64,000 bases of DNA from Akkermansiaceae bacterium (GCA_024233135.1 JACKPZ010000004.1:1-64000); one strand, 5' to 3'. Shown: positions 1 through 9,136, numbered from the stretch's first letter. Notes: generated by a model not told the origin, from the letters alone. Program-made: numbers and translations.

Positions 1-274
1 ACTGTTCTTCCGCTGGATCAAGGGACACCTGCGAATCAAGCATTACTACGGCACAAGTCCCAACGCGGTGAAAACCCAGATCTGGATCGCGGTGTGCACC
101 TACCTGATGATCGCGATCCTCCACAAACAGCTCAAACTGCCCGGAACGCTCCACAGAACTTTGCAGGTTTTGAGCGTTCATCCTTTTGAGAAAGTGACTC
201 TAAATGAGCTACTTACGGAATCCGCCCCCAGATTTTGCATGGGCCCGGATCCTAACCAACTGAATTTGTTTTAG
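1..274 (+). CDS. IS4-family transposase, C-terminal fragment
   Basis: This is the end of a transposase whose start lies outside the window. The reading frame is open from the first base and stops at 272-274. It carries the conserved tail of IS4-type DDE transposases: a stretch reading FFRWIKGHLRIKHYYGTS, then NAVKTQIWIAV and a hydrophobic helix. That tail normally holds the catalytic glutamate region and the segment after it. The element's right terminal repeat should lie just downstream, but I could not define it with only one end visible. It directly abuts a Fic gene that lacks its beginning, so this insertion probably truncated that gene. Confidence 0.75.
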   Translation, partial: LFFRWIKGHLRIKHYYGTSPNAVKTQIWIAVCTYLMIAILHKQLKLPGTLHRTLQVLSVHPFEKVTLNELLTESAPRFCMGPDPNQLNLF

Positions 275-290
275 TTACAACCGGACACCC

Positions 291-752
291 GTGGCCGATA
301 TCAAAAGCCTCCACGCCCTCATCCTGCGCGGCATCGACGACGCCAATGCCGGAATTTATCGAAACGTCAACGTCCGCATCAGCGGTGCCCGCCACTTGCC
401 GCCGGATTTCCTGCATGTTCCTGAGGAAATGACCACATTCGGTGAATGGTGTGCTGACGAGGCGATGGCGTTGCATCCAGTGGAACGCGCGGCGCGCGTC
501 CATTCCGATTTCGTAAAGATCCATCCCTTCGTCGATGGCAACGGCCGCACGTCCCGCCTGTTGATGAATTTGGAACTGTTGAAGGCGGGCTTCCCGCCCG
601 TCGTCCTGCCCGTCGAACGCCGCCTGGAATACTATGAAGCCCTCGACCGCGCCCATGTGGATGGCGACCTCCAGCCATTCGTCCACTTGATCGTCCTGTT
701 GGCGGAACAAGCTTTCGGGCCCTATTTTCACGCGCTCGGAAAACCAATCTGA
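291..752 (+). pseudogene. Fic family protein, N-terminally truncated
   Basis: Fic proteins transfer AMP or related groups onto target proteins. The active-site motif HPFVDGNGRTSR is intact near residue 83, followed by the usual helices. The frame is open back to 264, but nothing resembling the N-terminal part of the family is present. Homologues usually have 50 or more residues before the segment that starts here at ADIKSLHALIL. The frame meets an IS4-type transposase end immediately upstream, so the 5' part was probably lost by insertion. A GTG at 291 could still start a 153-residue protein, with no convincing ribosome site. Fic genes are common passengers in type I restriction operons, which fits hsdR starting 32 bases downstream. 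Confidence 0.7.
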
Positions 753-784
753 CACCCATGCCCCCGTCCTTCCGAGAAGATCCG

Positions 785-3700
785 ATGTCCCAGCTCCCGG
801 CGGTGGAGTTGCTGGTGAATCTCGGTTGGGAATATCTGACGCCTGCGGAAGCCATGGCCTTGCGCGGCGGGCGGCGGCGGGCGGTGGTGTTGGAGGACGT
901 ATTGCGCTCCAAGCTGCGCGAGATCAATGCATTCAACTACAAGGGCAAGACCTATCCCTTCGGCGACGCGGCCATCGAGGCCGGCATCGACGCGGTGCTT
1001 TCCGTGCGCGACGAGGGACTGGTGCCAACCAACCACCGGCTTTACGATTTGCTCACGCTGGGGAAGAGCACCGAGCAGACCGCCGAGGGCAAACCGGTCA
1101 ACCCGCAGCTCCGGTATTTCGATTGGGACCAGCCGGAGAACAACGTCTATCAGCTTTGCGAGGAGTTCGAGGTGGAGCGCGAGGGCAGCCACGATACGCT
1201 GCGGCCGGACATCGTGCTCTTCGTCAACGGCATCCCCCTCGGCGTGATCGAGTGCAAGAGCCCGCTCATCAAGGACGGCATCGGCGCCGGCATTTCCCAA
1301 CACATCCGCAACCAGAAGACCGACGGCATCCCGCGCTTGTTCTGGTATGCGCAGCTTCTTTTCAGCGTGAACCGCGACGGCGGCCAGTATGGCGCCACCG
1401 GCGCATCGCCGGAGTTCTGGTCGGACTGGCACGAAGATGCGCCAGACCAGCAGTCGCTGGACGAAGCGATCCGGCGTCCCCTGCCCCCTCAGATCTGGGA
1501 CGCCATCGAGAGCGTGAGCAACAAGGTGACCCGCCACGAGGCGATCACCCTGCGCGAGTCATGCGCCCGGCCGGTGACCGGCCAGGACCGGTTGCTACAT
1601 TCGCTGTGCCGGCCGGAGCGTTTCATGGAGATGTTCCGGAAGTTCATCGTGTTCGATGCCGGCAGGAAGAAGATCGCCCGTTACCAGCAATACTTCGCCA
1701 TCCACAAGATCCTGCGGCGCGTGCTGCACCTCGGCCCTTCCGGCAGCCGCGATGGCGGTGTGGTCTGGCACACCCAGGGCAGCGGCAAGTCGCTCACCAT
1801 GGTGATGCTGGCCAAGAACCTCGCCCTTCATCCTGCCATCCAGAACCCCCGCCTCGTGCTGGTGACCGACCGAGTGGACCTCGACAAGCAGATCCGCGAC
1901 ACCTTCGCCGACTGCGGGTTGATCCCGAAGGTCGGCCGCCGCACCTCGGAGGGCCGCGCCACCACCGGCAGGGATTTGAAACGCCGCCTCGAACGCAAGG
2001 ACACCATCGTCACCGCGGTGATCGACAAGTTTGAAAACGCGCTCAAGGACGCGGACCATCTGGACGACGACCCGAACGTCTTCGTGCTGGTGGACGAGAG
2101 CCACCGCAGCCAGCACGGCAAACACTACGCCGGGCAGTTCGGCACGATGCACAAGCTGATGCGAAAAGCGTTGCCGAACGCGTGTTACATCGGTTTCACC
2201 GGCACGCCGCTGATGAAGGCGGAGAAGAACACCGCCCGGCAGTTCGGCGGCCTGATCGACACCTACACCATCGACCAGGCGGTCAGCGACAAGGCCGTGC
2301 TGCGGTTGTTGTATGAAGGCCGGCTGGTGGAACAGGACGTCAGCCAGAAACAGATCGACGAATGGTTCGAGCGCATCACCCGCAATCGCTCGGAGGAGCA
2401 GAAGCTGGAGTTGAAGAAGAAGTTCGCCACCGCTGGCCACCTCCACAAGGCGGAGCAGCGGATGCGCCTGATCGCCTGGGACGTGAGCACGCATTTCGAG
2501 GAACGCTTCAAGGGCAGCGGATTGAAAGGCCAGTTTGTCGCCGACAGCCGGCTTTCCGCCATCCGCTACCGCGAGTTGTTCAAGGAACTCGGGCTGGTCA
2601 CCTGCGAGGTCGTCATTTCCAAATCCGACGATCGGGAGGACCACAGCAACACATCCAAGGAGAACGAGACGGAAATCCAGTCCTTCTGGGACGAGATGAT
2701 GAACGAGCACGGCTCCGAGGAGGCCTATCAGGACAACATCGTCGCCCGCTTCAAGGGCGACGGCGATCCGGACATCGTCATCGTGTGTTCCAAGCTGCTC
2801 ACCGGATTCGACGCCCCGCGCAACACGGTGCTCTACCTGGACCGGGCCTTGAAGGAACACACCCTGCTTCAAGCCATCGCCCGGGTGAACCGGAAGTTTC
2901 CCGGCAAGGACTTCGGCTACATCATCGACTACCGCGGCATCCTGGGTGAGCTGGACAAGGCGTTGGAAACGTACGGCGGACTCGGTGAGTTCGACGAGGA
3001 CGACCTGGATGCGGCCATCTTCGACATCAGCACCGAGATTGCCCGCCTTGCCGATCACCACGCCGCGCTGAAGAACCTGTTTCAGAAGGTCAGGAACCCG
3101 CAGGCCTACGAGGAATACGTCGAGATTCTCCGCGACGAGGCGGTGAGGGACGAGTTCGTCGAGCGACTCCGGGCCTTCGCCCGTACGCTGGAAATCGCGC
3201 TTTCCAGCATGGATTGGACAGAGAAAACGCCGGCCGAGCTGGTGAGAATGTACCGCGACGACCTGAAGTTCTTCGAGGATCTGCGGCGCTACGTGCGGCA
3301 GTTGCTTGCGAAGGATCTGGACTACAAGGAATACGCGGTGCAGATGCAGAAGCTCATCGACCGCCACGTCGGCTCGAACGAGGTCCGCCAAATCACCCCG
3401 CTGGTGGACATTTTCGACAAGGACCAGTTCGACGCCGAGGTCGAGAAACTTGCCACGCCGGCCGCCCGGGCGGACACCATCGCCCACCGCACCGCCCGGA
3501 CCATCACCGAGCGGATGGACGAGGACCCGGTTTTCTATCAGCGGCTGTCCGTGATTCTCCGCAAGATGATCGCCGACTATCAGGCCCAACGCATCGCCGC
3601 CGCCGAGTATCTCAAACGCGCCAAGCAGGTCGCCGAGGAGGCCCGCACCCACGGCATGAGCAAGGTGCCGCCCGCGCTGCGAGACCACGTCCCGGCGCTC

Positions 3701-3985
3701 GCGTTTTACAACACCCTGAACAAGGCCCTGCTCGGCGAGGCGGAGCCCGGCGCGGACGATGTCGCCCAGCACAGCGCGCTGGCGCTGGAGATCGATGAAA
3801 CCGTGCGAGCCATGACCGTGGTGGACTGGCAGAACAAGCCTGACGTCCAGAATGCCATCAAGAACGCCCTCGAAGATCGGATCATCCAACGGTTTGAGGA
3901 CTCCGAACGCGATGTGCCCTTGGAGACCATCGACTTCATCCTGGACAAGGTGCTGCAAGCCGCCCGCCACCACTACCCCAAATGA
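785..3985 (+). CDS. hsdR: Type I restriction enzyme R subunit (HsdR)
   Basis: This is the ATP-dependent translocase and nuclease subunit of a type I restriction-modification complex. From this start it has 1066 residues. The N-terminal PD-(D/E)XK nuclease shows RPDIVLFVNG and then GVIECKSP near residues 140-157. The motor has Walker A TQGSGKS near 330, DESH near 436, a TGTP motif and QAIARVNRKF near 695, followed by a long helical C-terminus. I chose the ATG at 785 because a purine-rich GAGAAG lies about 6 bases upstream. The in-frame ATG at 758 has no such site. The next gene overlaps by 4 bases. No hsdM or hsdS is in the window; they may lie upstream of the IS. Confidence 0.93.
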   Translation: MSQLPAVELLVNLGWEYLTPAEAMALRGGRRRAVVLEDVLRSKLREINAFNYKGKTYPFGDAAIEAGIDAVLSVRDEGLVPTNHRLYDLLTLGKSTEQTAEGKPVNPQLRYFDWDQPENNVYQLCEEFEVEREGSHDTLRPDIVLFVNGIPLGVIECKSPLIKDGIGAGISQHIRNQKTDGIPRLFWYAQLLFSVNRDGGQYGATGASPEFWSDWHEDAPDQQSLDEAIRRPLPPQIWDAIESVSNKVTRHEAITLRESCARPVTGQDRLLHSLCRPERFMEMFRKFIVFDAGRKKIARYQQYFAIHKILRRVLHLGPSGSRDGGVVWHTQGSGKSLTMVMLAKNLALHPAIQNPRLVLVTDRVDLDKQIRDTFADCGLIPKVGRRTSEGRATTGRDLKRRLERKDTIVTAVIDKFENALKDADHLDDDPNVFVLVDESHRSQHGKHYAGQFGTMHKLMRKALPNACYIGFTGTPLMKAEKNTARQFGGLIDTYTIDQAVSDKAVLRLLYEGRLVEQDVSQKQIDEWFERITRNRSEEQKLELKKKFATAGHLHKAEQRMRLIAWDVSTHFEERFKGSGLKGQFVADSRLSAIRYRELFKELGLVTCEVVISKSDDREDHSNTSKENETEIQSFWDEMMNEHGSEEAYQDNIVARFKGDGDPDIVIVCSKLLTGFDAPRNTVLYLDRALKEHTLLQAIARVNRKFPGKDFGYIIDYRGILGELDKALETYGGLGEFDEDDLDAAIFDISTEIARLADHHAALKNLFQKVRNPQAYEEYVEILRDEAVRDEFVERLRAFARTLEIALSSMDWTEKTPAELVRMYRDDLKFFEDLRRYVRQLLAKDLDYKEYAVQMQKLIDRHVGSNEVRQITPLVDIFDKDQFDAEVEKLATPAARADTIAHRTARTITERMDEDPVFYQRLSVILRKMIADYQAQRIAAAEYLKRAKQVAEEARTHGMSKVPPALRDHVPALAFYNTLNKALLGEAEPGADDVAQHSALALEIDETVRAMTVVDWQNKPDVQNAIKNALEDRIIQRFEDSERDVPLETIDFILDKVLQAARHHYPK

Positions 3986-4713
3986 GCGCCGATGCGGACA
4001 CTCAGGCCGTTGCCCGGCACATGACCTACGGCAGCGAGCGGATCGACTTCCTGCTTTCCCGGCGCGCACGGAAAACCCTCGCCATCACCGTGCATCCGAA
4101 CCTGCGCGTCGAAGTCGTCGCGCCCATAGATGCGGACGAGACCGCCATCCTCGACCGCGTGCGGGCGCGCGCCCGCTGGATCCTTCGGCAACGCCGCCAG
4201 TTTCTCTCGTGGATGCCCAAACCCATACCGCGCCGCTACCGATCCGGCGAGACACACCGCTATCTGGGCAGGCAGTACCGATTGCGCATCGTGAAATCCG
4301 AGACGCCCGGAGTTTCCCTCAAGACTGGGTTCATCGAAATCCATCAGCAGGAAACCCAGGACGTGGCCACCGCGCGGAAACTACTGGACCGCTGGTTTCG
4401 CCAGCAGGCGGAGCGGCGATTTCACCGGGAACTTGGCAAAGCCCTCAAACGCCTCGCCGTTTATCGTTTGCCATCACCCAAGCTCCGCCTCCTCCGGATG
4501 CCAAAACGTTGGGGGAGCTGCACCGCCAAGGGCGAGATTCTGCTCAACCCGGAACTCATCAAAACCCCGGGCGTGTGCGTGGAATACGTCATCCTCCACG
4601 AGCTGTGCCACCTCAAGCATCCGAACCACAGTGCGGCCTTCTTTCGCATGTTGGATGCCGTTCTGCCGGATTGGCGTGAAAGGAAACAGCGATTGGAGCA
4701 GGCCGAGATCTGA
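3982..4713 (+). CDS. YgjP-like zinc metallopeptidase (M48/DUF45 type)
   Basis: A 243-residue protein of the YgjP/DUF45 family, predicted soluble zinc metallopeptidases. The zinc motif HELCHLKHPNH is near residue 203, and the characteristic RMPKRWGSC segment precedes it at about 172-180. The ATG overlaps the hsdR stop as ATGA, so translation is probably coupled. Genes of this family often follow hsdR in type I restriction operons; their role there is not settled. A strong hairpin follows the stop by about 30 bases and probably ends the operon. Confidence 0.85.
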   Translation: MSADADTQAVARHMTYGSERIDFLLSRRARKTLAITVHPNLRVEVVAPIDADETAILDRVRARARWILRQRRQFLSWMPKPIPRRYRSGETHRYLGRQYRLRIVKSETPGVSLKTGFIEIHQQETQDVATARKLLDRWFRQQAERRFHRELGKALKRLAVYRLPSPKLRLLRMPKRWGSCTAKGEILLNPELIKTPGVCVEYVILHELCHLKHPNHSAAFFRMLDAVLPDWRERKQRLEQAEI

Positions 4714-4741
4714 GAAGAACGGCAGATGACCCAAGATTGAA

Positions 4742-4765
4742 GGCCGGACCGCTTCCGGTCCGGCC
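4742..4765. terminator. Hairpin between convergent genes, likely terminator
   Basis: A perfect 10-bp inverted repeat (GGCCGGACCG and its complement) with a CTTC loop, followed on the plus strand by TGTTGTTG. It sits between the metallopeptidase stop and the stop of the leftward gene at 4778, so it may serve both. The T tract is weak. Confidence 0.7.
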
Positions 4766-4777
4766 TGTTGTTGCGGA

Positions 4778-5590
4778 TCAAATCACCGCACGGATTTTGG
4801 AAACCAGCTCCGCGGGAATCGAATTCTGGAGCAGTTTCCACTCTTCCTCCGGCGCCGGGATGTGGATCACCTCCTCCAAGGGGCGCAGGATTTCCAGTTC
4901 CTCCGGTTCCATCCGGGCGAACCAGTCGTCGATCGGCGAAGGCTCACGCCCCAGTCGGAGCGAATAGCTGGGATAGCGCACGCCCGTGGCTTGGACACGC
5001 TCCACCAGCAAATGCGGGCAGGTTTCCGGTTTGGACGGGTCGGCGATCAATGCGCCGTTTTCGTCCTTTTCTTGAAACAGCCGGCTGATGAGATGTCCCA
5101 CACCGGCAACCCCGCCGCGATCACCGGCATATGCGCTCGCAACCAGCAGTCGGGCGACCGTTTTTGGCGTCTCACCGGGTTCGGCCGGAAGATCGACCAG
5201 CAGCCAGCAAATGGCCAGCGGGTCGGCCAAAAGCCGGTAGCCTTCCGGGGACGATTTCGAGCGGAGCAGTTCCGGGCTGTTCTCCCGGCACCAGCGGTAT
5301 GCCGCGTCAAAGACGCTCGACCGTCCCGCCGCCAGAGTCCGTGGGTGCAAATGCCGTCCGCCTGGATGACCCAGCGCATGTCCGGTGAGCATCCAGTTCA
5401 TGTTACTTCCGGCCAGGGCTGGAAGCACCCGGACCTTGGTCGTTCCCACAGGAAACCGGTAGATCCGGTCCCTGTATTCGGGTTTCAACACCAGATCTTC
5501 AAACGAGGATTTGCGCGGGGGCGCACCTTGGTTGTCAAAAGGACCGATCAGGTTCTTGGGGTCGGCGAATTCAATGATTTTACGTGTCAT
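4778..5590 (-). CDS. Unknown protein, weakly resembling phage ssDNA-binding proteins
   Basis: A 270-residue soluble protein with no signal peptide or membrane segment. An early segment reading YRFPVGTTKVRVLPAL, then a region with a conserved-looking GHPGGRHLHP, recalls the opening of T4 gp32-like single-strand DNA-binding proteins, where a beta strand ending in RxLP precedes metal-binding residues. The resemblance is by eye and weak. The C-terminus is acidic and rich in E and P, as many such proteins are. It is the last gene of the leftward block containing a ClpX-like ATPase, a relaxase and a MobC-like protein, which would suit a DNA-processing role. It could equally be an unrelated accessory protein. 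Confidence 0.6.
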   Translation of the reverse strand: MTRKIIEFADPKNLIGPFDNQGAPPRKSSFEDLVLKPEYRDRIYRFPVGTTKVRVLPALAGSNMNWMLTGHALGHPGGRHLHPRTLAAGRSSVFDAAYRWCRENSPELLRSKSSPEGYRLLADPLAICWLLVDLPAEPGETPKTVARLLVASAYAGDRGGVAGVGHLISRLFQEKDENGALIADPSKPETCPHLLVERVQATGVRYPSYSLRLGREPSPIDDWFARMEPEELEILRPLEEVIHIPAPEEEWKLLQNSIPAELVSKIRAVI

Positions 5591-5742
5591 ATTCGTATCT
5601 CTATTTTCTTGTTGTTGTGCTGGAAGTCTCTCGGAACCAATTCCTCGAATCCCTCCAGTATCGGCTGATTTTTCCCTTCAACACCGTCCACGCGAAAGCG
5701 GACGCGTGCGAAATTTCCCGGTCGGCTGCGCCAGCCAGCCGG

Positions 5743-6942
5743 TCAGCATTTCGTCAAATCGTCTCCACCCTTCGGCATCGGCCTGGTGATGTAGGTTCCG
5801 GCCCTCTTTCTCATCTCCATGAGTGACTGTCCCCCCTCGCGGGAGGAATCCCTCGTCACAACCGGATCCGTTTCTCCTTGCGCTGCACGCTTGTCGAATG
5901 CGACTTCGACCACTCCTTCCTTCGCCAAGTTCGGCAGCCTGAACTCCAAGTCGAGCAGCAGTTTGTCCAAGATCATTCCCAGACTTCGCGCCCCGGTGGG
6001 ATGCGCCATGGCCATGGCGGCGATCACATCAACCGCATCGTCGTCAAAGACCAAACGGACGCCATGGCCTGAGAAATACGCGATCCGCCGCAGCAGCGCA
6101 CTGGATTCGGATTCACGGATAATCCGCCTCATGGTTCCGGCATCCATGGGATCGAGCGCGGCAAATCGGGAGAAACGACCGACCAATTCCGGCATCAGCC
6201 CGAATTCGATCAGATGATCCGGCAAGAGTTCGGAACCGGTGCCGCATCCATCGAACTGTGAACCCGCCGTTTGGTTGAAGCCAATGGTCGGCGTTCGCCG
6301 CGGATTTCGGATCCGATCCAACCCGACGAACGCTCCTAGTCCGATGTTCAGAATTCGGGATGCGTCGAGCGTCATGTCCTCGCCGCAGAGCGCACCATCG
6401 AGGAAGCGTAGCGCGTCAGCTTGCGCCATTTTTCGGTACCGTCCAGCCTCCGACCGATCATCCGCCAACTTGTCGACTTCCTCCCAAACCACAATTGCCG
6501 GCGAGGTCTTGTTTCCAAATGCCAACCTCCCGGCGAACTCTTCTACATGCTGATTCAGCGTCGTACCCTTATATCCGCTTGGGGACAAGGTCGCACAGTT
6601 GATTTCGAAAATCGGCACCCCGAGGAAATCACCCAACACGCCGATCATTGCCGACTTCCCACATCCCGTCTGACCGGAAAGAATGCAGTGATTGCCGGGT
6701 GGCATCTTGCCGCCGCGCATGTCAGCCGCAGCACAACCTAACAAATGCTTGAAGCAGGCGACCGAGAGCATTTTCTTCGCAAAAGCATGACCCACGATAT
6801 GGCGGTCTAGAGCAGCGGAGATTTCAATCGGGGTCGGTAAAACCATCTGCGGTTTTCCACCCGAAGCTTGGAACTTCGGATACAGCATTCGGGCGAATGC
6901 CTCGCCGGGGGATCTTTGATTTTCGTCGTTTTGATAATTCAT
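5743..6942 (-). CDS. ClpX-like AAA+ ATPase
   Basis: A 399-residue AAA+ ATPase of the ClpX/HslU clade. Walker A GQTGCGKS lies at residues 90-97. The segment LSPSGYKGTTLNQHV matches the ClpX region around GYVGED. Walker B reads VVWEEVDK near 151-158, with Glu where ClpX has Asp. Near 320 a sensor-II-like GARSLG precedes a helix reading ILDKLLLDLEF. Unlike housekeeping ClpX it has no N-terminal four-cysteine zinc domain, and I see no clear ClpP-docking IGF loop. It lies between the relaxase gene and the possible ssDNA-binding gene, all leftward. It probably remodels a protein complex on DNA rather than feeding a protease, but this is inference. Confidence 0.8.
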   Translation of the reverse strand: MNYQNDENQRSPGEAFARMLYPKFQASGGKPQMVLPTPIEISAALDRHIVGHAFAKKMLSVACFKHLLGCAAADMRGGKMPPGNHCILSGQTGCGKSAMIGVLGDFLGVPIFEINCATLSPSGYKGTTLNQHVEEFAGRLAFGNKTSPAIVVWEEVDKLADDRSEAGRYRKMAQADALRFLDGALCGEDMTLDASRILNIGLGAFVGLDRIRNPRRTPTIGFNQTAGSQFDGCGTGSELLPDHLIEFGLMPELVGRFSRFAALDPMDAGTMRRIIRESESSALLRRIAYFSGHGVRLVFDDDAVDVIAAMAMAHPTGARSLGMILDKLLLDLEFRLPNLAKEGVVEVAFDKRAAQGETDPVVTRDSSREGGQSLMEMRKRAGTYITRPMPKGGDDLTKC

Positions 6943-7074
6943 TCATGTGCCCGATGGCATTCCCCGCCAGCCATCCGGAAACGGATTGGCTGGCGGGATT
7001 CATTATCGCCACAAGAAACCGCTGTTGCACTACTTTGCTAACCTGGCCATGGGCGGGATGTCCCCGGGGAGAGG

Positions 7075-8367
7075 CTATCCCATATTGGGCGAATCCTGGG
7101 TTGCCTGTGGTTTCTTTCGTTTGGTCGATTCCGCAGGTTCGGCAGGTGCCTCGGCCGCCGTTGTGGACGATTGATTTCCACCGATGTCAGGAGGCTGAAA
7201 GGCCTCCGGGCCGGCCTTCGATTCGGCAACCGAGGCCGAATCGACAGTCTCTTCGATGAGCACGGCAGGTTCTTCTGCCTCCGGCACCGGAGCTTGCTTG
7301 TCATTCTCTCCGACGGGTTTCGGGGCTGATGCCGCTTTCAATTTCGGTGTAAGGATCTCGGTTGGAAATCCGGCATTCACCAAAATCGCCGACCGAAAAA
7401 CGCCGTTGAAATCAATCCGAGAGGCAAGTCCATCGACCTGAGTTTCCAAGGCAAGACGCTCGTCCATGAGGAGCTTCAGACGCTTCTTCGCCTCGCCTTT
7501 GGCAAGGTCCTTCTGTTTCGCTCGTCCGAACAGCCTGCCGATCGACTGATAGGCACGGAACATCCGCCATTTTGCGAGTACTCGTTCCAGTTCCTTCAAG
7601 CGAGCCGCGACGGCACCCGGGTTTCCACGATCCAGAGGTTCCAGGGCTTTGTCCCCGAAGCACGGATGGTAGTAGATGCTGTTTGTGAGGCGGAGGGGAT
7701 TGCCATCCGGCCCCAGGATCACGGGCTGCTGTAGCGGTCCGCCGACATGTTTGGTGAACCGCACCCTGTGGCCTTCTTTCTCAAGGTGTCGCTCCAGATC
7801 ATCGCGGCTTTTGACTCGCCCTTCCCGCACCCAGGAATGGACTTGATTCCAGATTCCTTCGAGGAACTCACGGTCGAACTGACGGAGATTTCGCAAATGC
7901 TCGAAAGCAGGTTTCTCCCGCAGTTTTTCGCGCGGGTAATCCAGGCCATACCGGAGGGCGAAGTGCTCGACCCATGCTTGGAAGGCATTCCGATCAATCT
8001 TGTCCACATACGGGTGGACGCACTTGCCAAACAGCAGGTCATACAGCGGAATCACGGAATGGAACTCCCGCTTTTCCTTGTCGTTGTGCTCGATCACGGA
8101 CCAGGGCATCACGGACTTCGGACGCAGCGCGCGGAACATCGACTCAAGTTCGTCCAGCAGCACTTCATCGTTCACGCGGTCGAGCAAAGTCAGGTCGTTG
8201 ACGACGCTGGAGACGAATCGCTGGCGCAATCCGAAAGGCGTTTGATCGATCACCCACTGCGTGATTTCCGGATTGCCTCGTACAACACGGGCGGTGGGAT
8301 TCTTGAGCAGGTAACGCAGGCTACCCGGCTCTTCGTCCGCACCGGGTTTCAGGAATTTGTGTAACAT
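7075..8367 (-). CDS. Relaxase (MobA/VirD2-like mobilization nuclease)
   Basis: A 430-residue protein. Its first 150 residues follow the relaxase plan: MLHKFLKPGA, then a YLL segment, VRGNPE near 29-34, RQRFVSSVV near 48-56, and the metal-site region EHNDKEKREFHSVIP at 93-107 followed by GKCVHPYVDKIDR. Relaxases of this type nick the transfer origin and stay covalently bound to DNA. One histidine of the usual metal triad appears replaced (EH then FH, with KRE between), so activity needs testing. The C-terminal third is low complexity and rich in A, P and E. Its start overlaps the end of the MobC-like gene by 19 bases, typical of mobilization operons. No type IV secretion genes are visible. Confidence 0.75.
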   Translation of the reverse strand: MLHKFLKPGADEEPGSLRYLLKNPTARVVRGNPEITQWVIDQTPFGLRQRFVSSVVNDLTLLDRVNDEVLLDELESMFRALRPKSVMPWSVIEHNDKEKREFHSVIPLYDLLFGKCVHPYVDKIDRNAFQAWVEHFALRYGLDYPREKLREKPAFEHLRNLRQFDREFLEGIWNQVHSWVREGRVKSRDDLERHLEKEGHRVRFTKHVGGPLQQPVILGPDGNPLRLTNSIYYHPCFGDKALEPLDRGNPGAVAARLKELERVLAKWRMFRAYQSIGRLFGRAKQKDLAKGEAKKRLKLLMDERLALETQVDGLASRIDFNGVFRSAILVNAGFPTEILTPKLKAASAPKPVGENDKQAPVPEAEEPAVLIEETVDSASVAESKAGPEAFQPPDIGGNQSSTTAAEAPAEPAESTKRKKPQATQDSPNMG

Positions 8368-8732
8368 ACGCGTGCGAGGTGGTTGAATGCTTCGTCTTCC
8401 TTGAGCAGAGCGGCTTTGGCTTCATCGCCTCCATGCTGCCGGATCCAGTGGCGCGTCTTTTCCGCGGCTACGAAGTAGGCGTAGAGTGCGTGGATCAGCT
8501 TCCGGGAGTCCTCCGATTCCAGTGCGGCGCGCGGGGGCGGTTCGTGGCCCAGCAGACACATCCGGGCGACTGCGGCGGCACGGCGGCCCCACGCCGCGCG
8601 GATGGCGCGGAATTCATCTTCAGTCAGCCGGACTTGGAGTGCCTTGTCGCGCTTCTTACCGTTCCGGCTGCGCAGCGGAGGGCGTTTCTTCACGCGAGGT
8701 TTCTTCTCGGGCTTGTTCGGCTTAGGCTTCAT
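8349..8732 (-). CDS. MobC-like relaxosome accessory protein
   Basis: A 127-residue protein. A very basic N-terminus rich in K, P and R is followed by LQVRLTEDEFRAI and AAVARMCLLGHEPPP, the ribbon-helix-helix-like signature of MobC-type proteins that help relaxases melt the nick site. I chose the ATG at 8732 because GGAGGG lies 8 bases before it on the minus strand. A longer open frame reaches 8822 without a better start. The start lies inside the end of the preceding 85-residue gene, and the stop overlaps the relaxase start, so the three look translationally coupled. Confidence 0.75.
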   Translation of the reverse strand: MKPKPNKPEKKPRVKKRPPLRSRNGKKRDKALQVRLTEDEFRAIRAAWGRRAAAVARMCLLGHEPPPRAALESEDSRKLIHALYAYFVAAEKTRHWIRQHGGDEAKAALLKEDEAFNHLARVCYTNS

Positions 8733-8979
8733 TGGTGTGGCCCTCCTGTTGTTGGGTTTCACCGGTTGAGCCGGACTTCTTGCGACCGCGGCGCGGTTTG
8801 CCCGCATGGGCTGCGTCGCCAAGCGCGTCGAAGAGCAGGCCAGTCGTAATCAAGCGTTCGAGGCGCCGCCGGAGCGATTCCACACACTTGTCCGCGATAG
8901 GGCAGATCTGAAGATCCACGCCGAGTTTCTTGAACGCCGCTTGGGCGTCGATTTCGATTTTGTATTTTGGTGCTGTCAT
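8722..8979 (-). CDS. Small unknown protein, first gene of mobilization operon
   Basis: An 85-residue protein starting at the ATG MTAPKYKIEIDAQAAF. It contains a short helical region (KCVESLRRRLERLITTGLLFDAL) and a basic tail rich in K, R and G. Two cysteines (near residues 25 and 31) do not make an evident zinc site. I do not recognise the family. It overlaps the MobC-like start by 11 bases and is the first gene of the leftward block, just downstream of a palindrome that may be its operator. A role in regulating or assisting mobilization is plausible but unproven. Confidence 0.55.
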   Translation of the reverse strand: MTAPKYKIEIDAQAAFKKLGVDLQICPIADKCVESLRRRLERLITTGLLFDALGDAAHAGKPRRGRKKSGSTGETQQQEGHTNEA

Positions 8980-9000
8980 AGCACCCCACGCGAATCCGAT

Positions 9001-9014
9001 GAATTTGCGCAAAA
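9001..9014 (-). promoter_or_regulatory. Palindromic operator-like site, copy 1
   Basis: The 14-base sequence GAATTTGCGCAAAA contains the perfect palindrome TTTGCGCAAA. It lies 22 bases upstream of the ATG of the 85-residue mobilization gene. The identical 14 bases occur at 14836-14849, upstream of the leftward integrase gene. Sharing of a palindrome by two same-direction promoters suggests a common repressor or activator; no candidate regulator is obvious in the block. Confidence 0.45.
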
Positions 9015-9136
9015 ACGCCGATTTCGGGTGAGCGAGGCAGCTTCAAGGGTGCCCAACCAGATAATCCCGGGCGAAATAATGTTCACCTGAACTGTCCCGG
9101 CTGATTCCCGCTGCGCATAGTCTCGCATGTGAGACT

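Noticed and set aside
1595..4069. An 824-codon open frame on the minus strand opposite hsdR
   Set aside because: It is the antisense of a well-supported gene, has no family features, and arises from GC-rich codon bias.
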